This document shows, one piece after another, positions 35,627 to 50,500 of a stretch of DNA of 64,000 nt (positions are counted from its first letter, which is position 1; the number at the start of each line of letters is the position of its first letter). A model generated the notes under the pieces. That model worked only from the letters and a program-made list of their open reading frames with translations. It did no database searches and was not told where the DNA came from. Source of the stretch: Oryzias latipes. Its lineage: Eukaryota > Chordata > Actinopteri > Beloniformes > Adrianichthyidae. The DNA is taken from assembly GCF_002234675.1 (NCBI RefSeq), contig NC_019875.2:24766299-24830298 (forward strand), written 5' to 3'. The position numbers and the translations under genes are program-made.

Positions 35627-37712
35627 TCACAGAGTGCTGTAACCATAGTCGTTTGTGTATGGATCCGTGTTACTCAAGTTCTTAGGGTAATGAATAATGG
35701 AGGCAATGACACCTGCAAAGAATCACAATAGCAAATTAGTATTACTGTACTCTATGGGGAAACCAAGGTGAAATATATAGGAACAAATGAGGATGTTAAC
35801 ATTTTCTGAAATAAATTACCACCAAAACAATTTCAAAAACTGTTACTGGCTTACTTGGATTCATAAAACATGCATGACTGGTCTAAAAATACATAAACAG
35901 ACATCAAAAGGGAGGGTATGGGGTTTCAAGTATTGTAATATTTAACTTGTTCTCAATCTTCTTAGAACGTCAGCTGACAAGTGTAGAAAAACTGAAATAA
36001 AAACAGACGGGTGGTTGTTTCTCTTACCTCCAGGGTATGTCCAACCTAAACAGAGGGAGGAAAAAAGACAAACACATGATCATGTTTTACATTTTCCTGT
36101 CGTAAAGACCCAGTACAGGCAATCATGATATAAAGGGGGTTGAAAATTTTTTTTTTTTTAAAAAGCTGAGCACTTTAAACAGCTGCAAAAATGAGACTTT
36201 CCTGCTTTAAATTTTGAGAGGAACATTTTATGAACAACAAGATTAGATTCATAAGCTGTTTAACCGTATTCACTGAAAGGCAAAAACAGAATACAACTTA
36301 CCTTGACTTCTGGAAACAAGAATGCTCAGTGTGAACATTACAGCGAATACAACGAAAACTGGAATAATAATTTGAATAAAAAAGATTCCTGAACCTAAAG
36401 AAAAACGAAAAAGAAAGACATTCTCTTTAAAAGGAGCACTTTTGTTTTACATTTTAGAAACAGAGGCGGAGAACGTACCTGATGGTTTGTCTGAAAATTT
36501 CAGTTCTTTCATGAGCTGCATGCAACCGTTCTGCAGCCGTGTGCTTTCAGACTCTGTGTGATGTCCATTCGGCTCCAAAATCCCCTTGAGGACCATTGCT
36601 TGTGCCACGAGAGCTGTCCATGTGCCGTTGGGCTCCAGACTAAGATAGACTGTGCCATTGTAAAAGACGCGGTCAGTCCAATGGAGCTGATGTCCCTCCA
36701 GAATGCACTCTTGATGGCAAACGATGATATGACCCTCTGCTAGCAGTAAAGACAAAACACGATCATGAAACGCAATTTAAAACATAACTGCAGAGCAGAA
36801 ATGCAAGACAACTTACTTAAAGCTGGCATCTGACTGATGCTAGCACTGAACAGCAAAAGTTCTTTGTTTGACAAACTTTGGAGGATGTTGCTGACCTCCT
36901 GACTCGTGCTGCTCAGAGGCACACCATTAAGAAGAACCCGCTCAGCAACATAATTACCCCCCACCACTCCCGAGTGCTGGATCTGGATTATGATGGCATC
37001 TAAGGACAAAACGAACGGTGTTTGCAGTAAATACCAGTGTTCAGATGCAGGATGGATCATTGTTAGGGTGATTGCAGAAGTATAGCAACTTTAAAAAACA
37101 ATCTGTAAATTGCAAATGCAGTAGAAAAAAATGACTGTATGTGCATATGTGTATGTGTGTATGACTGTATGTATGAGAAAATGTCCTGAAATCCTATAAT
37201 AATCCAGAACAGATGAAAAAAGATCAAATGTAATCCATTTATTGTTTTTTTGGGAATTGAATTATTTTCTTTGACATTTTTTTATTTTACATTATTTAAG
37301 AAAAAAAAGTTCTCGGAATCACATTTACATGCCTTTATTGTTTAGGAGTAATACATCTGTACGTCTTGTAATAGGTCACAAGTGAATAGCAGAATAACAA
37401 CAGCCACAAAAAAAGATAAACTACTAAAAAAAAAGATAGTCGAGCCAATTTGCTTCTTTAAAATGTAAACTCTTTAAAGAGCACAAATTGCGCAAAATTA
37501 TAAAAACCATCGCCACTCTGACTGATAGATTTATATTTAACTTATTCTGGGTCAGTTTATTAATTGTGTGACATTTTCAAAATATTTGATGTCAAGTTGT
37601 AAGCAGAAAACATTTGTATCTTACCTGCAGGAGGGAGGACCGGATCGCCCTGCGATAATTGGCTTAATAGAAAATAAATAAATGAGCAAAATTGTAGTTC
37701 TGTGATCCTCAT
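35627..37712 (-). CDS. Unrecognised single-pass type I membrane glycoprotein
   Basis: I do not recognise this gene. Coding exons in transcript order are 37712-37625, 36999-36817, 36739-36479, 36394-36302, 36045-36028 and 35712-35627, in frame, 242 aa. The start MRITELQFCSFIYFLLSQ looks like a signal peptide. The lumenal part (about 24-175) has two N-glycosylation sequons (YNGTVY and PNGTWT) and CHQEC. A single hydrophobic span follows (FFIQIIIPVFVVFAVMFTL), then a tail of about 40 residues that includes WTYPGGV and HYPKN and ends YGYSTL. That ending carries a YXX-Phi sorting motif (YSTL), suggesting endosomal or lysosomal routing. The fifth exon is only 18 nt. Exon 3 has a TAGCAG tandem acceptor. 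All splice sites are GT-AG. The consistent phase across six exons makes it a real gene; its function is unknown. Confidence 0.75.
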
Positions 37713-40812
<3,100 letters not shown>

Positions 40813-43800
40813 ATGGCTTCTCAGTCTGTTGGAGAGCTTCAAGAAATGGAAGGTGAGTATACATATTTAAAATTTTTGTTTTTGTTGTATCGTTTATGAT
40901 TGTGTGGGCCCTGTAAATAAGCATTTGTTTAAAGGACCGTGTAAAATACTGGCGTGGCTGTATTTTCGTCGTTCTAGAATACCTTTACCCCACCATGTCT
41001 GTTTGGCTAACAAGCTAACTTAGACGTTAGCTTTCGTCAACATCCACGTATTGTATTTAGCGACATAATTTCCCCCCAAGTTTTTCAACAAACATGTTTT
41101 TTTAAGTTGAATATTTTTATATGGAAATTAAAATCGTCACGTTTACGTTAGACATATTAGCTTTGAATTTTTCTTGGGATTGTTTGTTAGCTAAACTAGC
41201 ATGTTGAGCTTTAAATGAGCAGTATTTTAAAATTAGTGCTTGTAAAACATGAAAGACGCCAAAGATATCTTTGTTTTGCAGACTCCTAAGCTTTTGGGTG
41301 TTTTTTGGAGTTATCGCTGGTAATTGAGTGTACACATTTGAACTCATTTGATCACCTTTTCCTCCCAAATGCACGACATACTCTAACCTTTTATTAACGA
41401 AGATGGCCAGAAACTCGTTATATGCTCCTGGACAATCGAGAAACAAGCCTTTGTGTCAATAAGATAAGAGAAAGAAGAATGTTATGTGAATGTCAGTCCC
41501 ACATAACAGAAATAAATGTCTTTAGGATTAATAAAGCGTTTTTGTTGTTGTTGTTTTGGTCTGCTGTAGTTGACCGAAGGGGTGATTCTGAAGAGTCCGG
41601 GGATGATGAAAGCAGGAGGAAGAGTATTAATGGCGATGTGGACCCCAACCAGCCCTCCACAACAACAAGTGAGCAGCAGACACACTTCACACAGTCTGAC
41701 ATTCAGAAGCATGCCACACGGATTTAACAATGTATGCATATACATATCTGTCTGTTTAGATGAGTAGGTATTAAACAGGGGTACCTGGTGAGGCTTCATA
41801 TTTAAACACAAAATGATTTTAGTAATTCTAATGAAGAACCAAATGATCAGAATGTAAAATTACATTTTGGAGTATTTCTTTTTTCAAATCACTGTGAATC
41901 ATAAAAAAGGAAGCGTATTGCATTCCATTAAAAACTTTTGTTTTGTCATGTATTAAAAAAAAATATGAAGAAAAAAAAACATGGGTGATCTTTATTCAAA
42001 TCTTTTCCATGATTTTTATTCTAATATTTCTACAACCAGGCTGAGCTCTAACCTCATCTGCTCATGAAAACCTTAGGATGACCTGCAATTATAAGTTGAA
42101 AATCCACAATGTGTCCGTCTAATAGACATCATATGTTTTGTTTATGTGCCCAATGTTAGGTTGGGGTTGTGAGGAGCTTTAAGCTAGTGGGGGGAAGAAT
42201 GCAAAGAAAGGGATGATGGGAAATGAGTCCAGGCTCGCCCACGCTATAACAGGGGATCATAATTTTGCAAAAGGCAAATTTCTGATGAACTCCTGCTGCT
42301 CTGCAGAAACTGTCCTAAAAAAAAACGACAGGTTTTTGATTTAGCCTAAAAACGGCATAATCATAAATAAAGACCCTTTGGATCAAAAGTTGATTGGAGT
42401 GGAACTTTAAGAGCCCTTTATCAGCTGAGGTCATTTGTTTAGATTTGCTTTTCTTTAGATGCTAATAATGGAAAATGTTTTGGGTTTAGGCAGTAAGTTT
42501 ATTTTATTTTTTTAAGATCTATGTGTTTTCTGTAAAGGTAAAGAAGAGTCACCGGTTGACATGGACACCATAACCTTGGACCCAGAAGAAGAGGTAAGAA
42601 GCCTTATTCTTTAAAAAAAATATATATATATAATAAAAAGGCAAGCTTCTTCAGTCATCTTTTCTGGAATCATTTGATGTGATCATAGATGTAAAAACTA
42701 CCACATGTTTTTAGCTTTCTACACTAAATAGAAAAAGAGAAGGTGTTTTTATTTGTGTTTTGACATGGAGGACAAAAGCTGTAGTCAGTTGTTGTTTTTT
42801 TTCCCTTCAGGACGTTGATCTTGTTCATTGTCGCATTGGAAAGATTGAAGGACTTGAGGTTTTACAGAAAGCTAAAGTAAGTCTTTCCAGTTCACTTCTA
42901 ATGACACATTTAGCTTTTTACTGCACATACATTTTAGTCAAATAAAATAGCATTTACAAGTAAGGATACATGTTTCCCTTTCTGTTTGGCTTATTTCCTT
43001 TCCCCCCCCCCATTCTTCTGATTTCTCAGACGCTCTCCTTACGACAGAACTTAATCAAAAAGATAGAAAACCTTGAGAGCTTGAGCTCACTGCGAGAACT
43101 AGATCTCTACGACAATCAGATCCGAAAACTGGAGAACCTGGACAACCTCACAGAGTTAGAGTAAGTTAGGAAAAAACCAAATGTCCTGCATACCGATTTT
43201 TTTTTTTTTTTATTCATTTAATTCTGAAGATACTTTCTTGAATGAACCCACAGGCAGCTTGATGTGTCGTTCAACATTTTGAGGAAGATTGAGAATCTGG
43301 AGCGATTGACTCAGCTGAAAAAACTGTTTCTGGTTCACAACAAAATCACCGGCATTGCCAACCTGGAGCACTTCAGCTTCCTGGAGATGCTGGAGCTGGG
43401 CTCTAATCGCATTCGGGTATGAAGGGATGGATCTTTGCAGCTCTGAGGTTCCTTTCTCACACATTTATGCCATTTGACTTTCTTCACAGGTCATTGAGAA
43501 CCTGGACGGCCTCACATCTTTGACGAGTTTGTTTCTTGGCACGAATAAAATAAATAAGCTTCAGAACCTTGATGCTTTACACAACCTCTCTGTTTTAAGC
43601 ATTCAGGTAATGTGATAAACGCACCTTTTTGTGGGAGTTCTGAGACAAGTATCAGTATCAATTTTGGTTGTATTTGTATTTTTAGAGTAATCGGATTACT
43701 AAAATAGAAGGGCTTCAGAACCTTGTCAACCTGAAGGAACTCTATCTGAGTCACAATGGCATCGAGGTCATTGAAGGCCTGGAAAACAATGTGAGTTGAA

Positions 43801-44643
43801 CTCTCTCACAGAACTTTAGAGGAAAAATTACTACTACTTTTCTTAGGCTGAAGAATAAAGTGAGGCTGAACTTTTTTTTGGTTTGTTTTTTTTACAGAAA
43901 AAGCTGACAACGCTGGATATTGCTGCCAATCGAGTAAAGAAAATTGAGAACATCAGTCATCTGACAGAACTGCAGGAGTTCTGGGTAATCATCATTTTTA
44001 TTTTTTTAGTTTGCAGACTAAATTCACTGCTAACTGATGTGTCTGTTACTGTGAGATGGTGATATTAGTACTAAGAGAGCGAGCGTGTGGTTCTTCAGGT
44101 AGCTTCCAGGTCCTGCTTACTTCAGAAGACCACACAATTTATCATGTTTGGAATTTATCGAACCGCAGATCCTTCGATCGCCGGCCGACTTTCTCAACCC
44201 TTTTAGCTGCTGCCGCCTGGATCACAACTACAAGCTTTTTTCATCTGCTCCTGATTCTCAGCGATTTGAATAGAGAACTAATCAGATATGCAATTTTAAG
44301 CCTAATTGTCTTCATGTGTCTCCCATCATTAGAAAATGTACAAGAACACGTTAAAAACATGATATGTATATATGTGTCTTTTTTTAATCAGCACTTCAGG
44401 TAATGGTAATGCCTTAGTTTATTTCTATTGCACTGATGGTTGTGTTTTGGTTAAATGTCTCCACAGATGAATGATAACCAGATAGAAAACTGGTCAGATC
44501 TGGATGAGCTGAAGAACGCCAAGTCCCTGGAAACAGTCTACCTTGAAAGAAACCCGCTGCAGAAAGATCCTCAGTATCGGAGAAAGATCATGCTGGCCTT
44601 GCCCAGTGTGCGCCAGATCGACGCCACCTTTATTCGATTCTAA
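40813..44643 (+). CDS. ppp1r7: Protein phosphatase 1 regulatory subunit 7 (SDS22)
   Basis: A leucine-rich repeat protein that binds the catalytic subunit of PP1, controls its assembly and acts at kinetochores and in mitotic exit. Coding exons 40813-40852, 41570-41668, 42538-42593, 42811-42876, 43030-43160, 43254-43416, 43490-43606, 43686-43790, 43898-43984 and 44467-44643 join in frame to 346 aa (human 360). The acidic N-terminus ([23 protein letters not shown]) precedes about 11 SDS22-type repeats, for example [17 protein letters not shown] and [17 protein letters not shown]. The C-terminal LRR cap ends [17 protein letters not shown] and DATFIRF, like human. The start context is ACACTAAACATGG. 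A 3' UTR of about 1.8 kb has AATAAA at 45353 and 46434. Confidence 0.97.
42050..42412. repeat. MITE-like repeat in ppp1r7 intron 2
   Basis: The right end, GATTGGAGTGGAACTTTAAG, resembles the terminal sequence CATTGGAGTGGGTCT of the family copy at 54824-55335. The interior (GGGATGATGGGAAATG, GAACTCCTGCTGCTCTGCAG) looks like a repeat I have seen in fish DNA. The left end is not clear. Confidence 0.4.
44050..44380. repeat. Diverged MITE remnant in ppp1r7 intron 9
   Basis: CTAATTGTCTTCATGTG and TCTCCCATCATTAGAAAATG correspond to the shared core of the AGACCCACT family (compare 9150-9200 and 55255-55300). The 115-codon open frame over this DNA, which lies inside the intron, is therefore probably repeat-derived. 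Confidence 0.4.
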
Positions 44644-46445
44644 ACTGTAGCGCGTCAGCCGCTATCCAACCTCACCGTGCACCCCCATCCCCCCCTCACA
44701 CACACGCCACCTTCTCCGACACGTTTTGAAACGTTCCGTTTCCCAGTCACTCCATGTAAAATATACATTCCATCCCAAAACATATCTATGGCTCACCGAG
44801 CAAATGCTCGTATGCACACATTCTTCTCCTGATCTGTGCTCCTCTGTGGAAGCTTTTATTTATTAAGGCACAACTGTGAAAATGAAAACAACTACCCTCT
44901 ACTTTAATATTTCCTCCACACTTTTTTTCTCTTCATCTGGGAGACAGAGTCGAACCGGCAGTGTCCATGAAAACAAAAACGTAGGAAGGCAGTCTCTATA
45001 CTTGAAATTGGATAATGATCATTCCCAGGTTAGGCGTGTCATTATGGTCATTGTAAGGATTTCTCCGTTATGTTTATTTTTTCTTTTGGGGGAAGAAAAT
45101 GCTGCTCTCATTTCTGTGCTGTTTTTTTTTCCGTTTGCATGTAGTTTAAAATGTAATCTTAACATTTGCTTCGTTGGATATTATTAATAACGTTTTGTTT
45201 TTGCTTCATTTCTAACATTTCTTGAGCAGGGTATCAAACTTAGCAGTAAGACGTCCACAATGAAGCCTTAAGACAGACTACATATTTACACCTCATTGGT
45301 TGCATAAATCTATCTTTAAGGGGGGAAAAAAACGTACTAGTGTGTAACTTTTAATAAACTGGCTGCAGCAATGAAGGGCACATTTGGATGTTCAACCTCC
45401 TTGTCCATGTTTTTTCCTGAAGAGATCACAGATTACTAGATCCATTTCCTGCTGAACAAAAAGTCGACTCTGTAAGAAAATAAAGCGTATGAGAATGTAA
45501 AACAATGCAGTGCTTCTAGGTTCAGTGGTTTGTCTTTTTTGTGGCTGCATTTTAGTTTTGAACACGCTTTTCTTCGTTTCACCTCAGCTTTTGAAAAGAC
45601 TCGAACATGCAATTTGTGAAGCACAAGTTGAATGTAGAGTTTGTTTGTTTTGATCTTCTTCTTCCAGGACTGAACTCTTGTTTAGCCATTGTAAGATAAA
45701 CCAGTCCATGCTCATTTTTGGCTTGTAGAATTGGTTTGAAGTATTCATGCTGTGTTTTTATCGTAGACCCATTAATGTTGGTTTGACTCGCTGGAAACAG
45801 TATTTCTGCAGTCTTCATTGTAGAATGCTTCAGTGCTCATAATGTAGTTTAAGACATTTTTTATGTAGAAATGATTCAACAACTCTGAGCTGAGAGGTCA
45901 CTTAATATAGAGATGCACTAGAGGCAGAGGTGGAAAGTGCACTATTTTATTTGGAACCACTTCGACATTTCAAAACATTAAAAAAAAGGGTTTGTGTATC
46001 CTAGAACTTTAGGAAAAGGAAATCAGCTACTCAAATTTAAATCTCAATTTATTGCTTTAATTCTTAGATGTATAACAGGTGGGGCTTTTTAAAAGACTAT
46101 CCTAAAGACAGTTATGCATTTCCAATACGCCTGATGAATATGCCCTTTTATTTTAAATTTTGGAACTGATCCTAGGAATCTGAAATATAAGAGCGTGGAG
46201 TTAAAAACCTGTAGATTACACCTCTCACGTCTTAAGCCTGTGCTATCATCTTCCCTTTGTAAACGTTTGTTTCTGCCAATCAGTCTAACCAATTTGTGTG
46301 ATGTCAAAATTGAGATAAAGATGATGTTGCAACTCGAAGAGAATTTACAGAAACTGCTTTCAGCTTTTTATCTTAGTTTCAAATTTTTTTTACTTATTTA
46401 ATGCTGTTTTTGAACTGAATGTATTATGCAAATAATAAAGTGACA
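44644..46445 (+). other. 3' UTR of ppp1r7 with two poly(A) sites
   Basis: AATAAA occurs at 45353-45358 and again at 46434-46439 (AATAATAAAG), so a short UTR of about 0.7 kb and a long UTR of about 1.8 kb are likely. No coding frame is supported within it. Confidence 0.6.
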
Positions 46446-47440
46446 CTTATGAAAGGGCAAGTTTTTGTGTGGTTTTATATTGTCAAAGATATTTTGAAGC
46501 CTAATTTGACATTTAGGTTTATGATTATGCCTTAATTTGTGACAAAGATCAAAATTCTGACCTTATTTGATTGACATTGGTACCGATAAGAGCTTAATAT
46601 TGTGTAGAAGGTGCACAACTGACTTTTATGTACATTATATGAATGAAATCTGTAGTAATATTTTCTGTGCTATATTTTTACTATAGTATGTTTCTCAAAT
46701 TGGTTAAATCCACAAAGTTGTGAGCATTTAAAATAAACCTCGTTTAGACAGCTTTTGTCACATCAGGTTTTTTTTATGTTAAGCTTTCTTGGCATTAATA
46801 CCTAAAGTTTAAAAACTAGCTATGTAACTTTTTTTTAATTGCATTTTTTTATCTGTTCATAATCCATCTATATTTGAACAAAGAAGTACTCAGAAATGCA
46901 GTTCTGATCTTAAACCATTTTATATATGTATTTCAAACACCAAGTGCACGATTTTCATTGGAGAGGGTCTTCAAACCGTTATCATTACACTTTTCAAGTC
47001 TTATTTTGCTTTGTGGAATGACCAGCAGAGCTGATTTTATTGGCATTACCCATGAAGAAACAGTTACATATTTTGTCACCCCTAAAAATTATTTGGTGTT
47101 TGTTAATGTTGCCACAGTATCTTGTATTTCCCAAACTTTAACACACTCATTTATAATGCATCAAGAATAAATGGTAGACATTTTACAAACACGTAGGTGA
47201 ATATAGCCCATTGTAGCTGACTGTACAAGAGTGGGTACTCCAATAAAAGTAAAAAGTATGGTAGGCACAAAGTTACTCATAACGGAGTCAATGTAATATA
47301 TTACTATCCAGATCCGCAAAAAAAGTTATAAGAGTTAAAATTGTGTAACTTCGAAAAAGCACTGCAACAAAAAAATTATATTCCAATGAGAAATTTTATA
47401 ATTTTTTGTGCTTTTAACAACAAAAAGTAAAAAGTACCAA
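46446..47440. other. Intergenic gap between ppp1r7 and ubxn7
   Basis: AT-rich. A 98-codon plus-strand frame at 46874-47170 has no signal, domain or splice context and I do not call it. The gap ends in the CpG-rich ubxn7 promoter. Confidence 0.5.
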
Positions 47441-47442
47441 TA

Positions 47443-47560
47443 AACTACACGACCCACAATCCAGACTGCCGTTACGTACGGAGCAGGCGCCGTGCAGAAA
47501 GACGCCGCCGCGCATGCGTCACATGTGTGTTGTTGTTTGTGGCGGTAAGATGGCGGCGCT
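47443..47560 (+). promoter_or_regulatory. ubxn7 promoter: ZNF143-like, NRF1 and YY1 sites
   Basis: A GC-rich, TATA-less promoter. ACTACACGACCCACAATCC (about 47445) resembles a ZNF143 element. CGCGCATGCGTC (47509-47520) matches the NRF1 palindrome. AAGATGGCGGC (47548-47558) is a strong YY1 site that overlaps the ATG at 47550, as in many housekeeping genes. The close order suggests a start at about 47500-47530. Confidence 0.65.
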
Positions 47561-50500
47561 CGGAGACACCTCAGCTCCGGGGGTGAACGGGTTAATACAA
47601 CAATTCACAGCAATAACAGGTAAAAATAAAGTATTATTTTGCGGTTGAACTATTGGGAAGGTTTGGATGCCTATTAAAGTAAAGGTATATGTACTCTAAA
47701 TCACTGTATAGGTGCGCAGATTGGCAAAACGGGCTGTTAGTCTTTCTCCTGCGCTGTCAATGCTTTGCAGAGGGAAAAAAGCACAACCAGCTGAACTCTT
47801 GAAAGACTCTTTTAATATAAATGTTACGAAGACCGCCATTACAAATCATATTTTACCTTAGAATGTTTTTTAATGTATTTTTCCTGATGTTCTAATGAGA
47901 GATAGAGTTTTCGTAGACCAGAGAAAGGGTTTTTCTTCTCTTCTTCCGTGGGTTCTTGTCTGGGAGTGTGGAATGGACGTCGGTTCTACATTACTCTTCT
48001 TCATCACCAGCAGGGCTTCATGTTGCGTTACTGTCACCTTCGCCGCGGCTCTTACAGTAACTGCGCTTTTTCTGCACGGTTTCTGCGCGGTTTCTGTGTC
48101 AAAATATTGACACTGAGGTATTAAACAATCTCGTATTCCTTAGAATTGATGAATGGCGTTATAGAATTCACTTATTTAACAGGAAGAGGAGAGGAAATTC
48201 AGTTGAGGGACTGCTAGTGTTGGAAAGTGAAACGGACATGCGCAGAAGGGACCGGCGGGGGATCGGCGCTTTGAAACAAAAATATGAAAATCCAGCCTCG
48301 ATAATGAATTTCTCCGTATGAAATATACTCATGTGCTTTTTAATATGCGTGGAAGTAATGAAATATGAGCATAATTTATATTAAAGATTTATGTTTAAAC
48401 TGTTATTAGTGTTGTTAGTTATCCGGTTTTTAATAGACATTAAAACTTGTATTATTAATCGTTTTATTTTACTGAATTATTAACCTCCATATGTCCATGT
48501 CAAGCATATGCATTCAAATCATCAAATCCATGGCAAATTTTCAGGTCGTTTTGTCATTTGGTTTCACGTTATTAAGCACTTTTCAGGATTTTGAATGTAA
48601 GCTTTTTTTTTCTAATTAGCTTTTTATTTATTATGATATGATGTGATGTCATGAGTTAGTAATAATACTTTTTTTTTAAAGGTTCAATGTCTTATTAGCT
48701 TGGCTTAAATGAAGAAAAAAGACACCTTTTTTTACTTATTGTTTTTTTCTGAGCACTTCATGATCAAATAACCTTAATAATCGGTAAATTTGTGTCCATC
48801 ACTTCTAGGGGCCACAGAGAGTGTCGGAAAACACATGCTTGAAGCATGCAACAACAACCTGGAAATGGCTGTAACCATGTTTCTGGATGGAGGAGGAATA
48901 GCAGAGGAACCCAGCACCAGCTCAAGTTCAGCGGCATCGAGCAGCAGAGCTCCCCCAACAGAGTGAGCATTGCTACATTTTAAAAATATCTTCCTTTTAG
49001 TCATATTTTCCATAAGAAAAGGTGGAATATTTTCCTTGAAGCACTGCGCAATCCATTCAGAATCAATGATGTGTGTTTTTACATGGGAATTTGGCTCTGA
49101 TTTGACCTTTTTGGTAATTTAATGTATATTTTAATCGGATTCTTTTCACAGCGAAGTACGCGCTCCCATTCCCCAGAAGCAAGACATATTGGTGGAACCA
49201 GAACCATTATTTGGAGGTATTTGAATGCTTCCTCTGTAATTTTATCCCTGGCTAAGAACTGCCTAATGATAGCACTTTTGTGTTCTTGTCACATATTTAG
49301 TGCCTAAGCGAAGACGGCCTGCTCGATCGATATTTGATGGCTTCAGAGACTTCCAGACAGAAACAAGTGGGTGTATAAAATGTTTTAACTTCTAAACAGT
49401 GGGAGATCATTTTTTTAAACAAAAGAATATATTGTTGTCCTTTTTTATATTGTGAGTATGTAATGAATTTGAATGTTTTTTTGTTTTTCACCATTTAGTT
49501 CGACAAGAGCAGGAGCTTCGCAACGGCGGGACTGTTGATAAGAAACTGAGCACCTTGGCAGACCTCTTCCGTCCCCCTATTGAGCTCATGCACAAAGGCA
49601 GCTTTGAGACAGTAAGAAGTCGGCCCCGGTTCACTTTACACCCCACTTTTATCCACTTCAAAGAAGGGATTCAGTTAAGACAGTTAAAATGGATGTTTTT
49701 GCTTTATAAATGAATGAAAGCTAAATAACATACGGTACTTTCTGAAAGACAATTGCCAAACATGGAAAATAATTAGTTAAGCTAAATGTTTAAATGAAAT
49801 CAAATTAAGAATAAAACCATGATTCAGTTTTTTTTGGTCAGAATATATAAACAAATAGAATTTTGTTAGACATAAAAACCACCAAAGTCTAACACCTGTA
49901 CCATATTTCAGGAGTAAGAAAAAAATCTGAAAAGCGTAATTTGGGTAAAAGTGGAGATTAATGCGTTAATCACTTTGTTAGGGATCTTTTCCCATAGATT
50001 AAATCTGTTTAAAAGTTAAAAGACATGGTTCAAAAGGGCAAAGAATGTTGAAATGTCATTGTATTTTGTGAAAGAAGTCAGTAGTTGTGTTCTTTAACAA
50101 TTTTAGCTTAATGAGTGACCTTTACAGAGATTTTCTTAGCCTGCAGCTAGCAGTCCTGTCTTTTTTGTTTTACTTTTGTATTATTGCTGATAAATAGTTT
50201 TTATCTGTTAATCCTGAAATGTTTTCTTCCACCTAATGTTCCAATTTTTTCTCTTGTTTGTGTCTTACAGGCTAAAGACTGTGGACAGCTGGAAAACAAG
50301 TGGCTGATGATCAATATTCAGAATGTTCAGGACTTTGCTTGCCAATGTCTGAACAGGGATGTATGGAGTAACGACGCAGTAAAGAACATAATCAGAGAAC
50401 ATTTCATTTTCTGGCAGGTATGTTGTTCTTTCTTTGTCAAGCTGAGTGGAAGTAGAAAAAATATAGATGGCATAAATCTTAAATTGTGCCAAATATAGTA

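Noticed and set aside
46874-47170. 98-codon frame between ppp1r7 and ubxn7
   Set aside because: No recognisable motif, poor start context and no flanking splice sites; likely chance.
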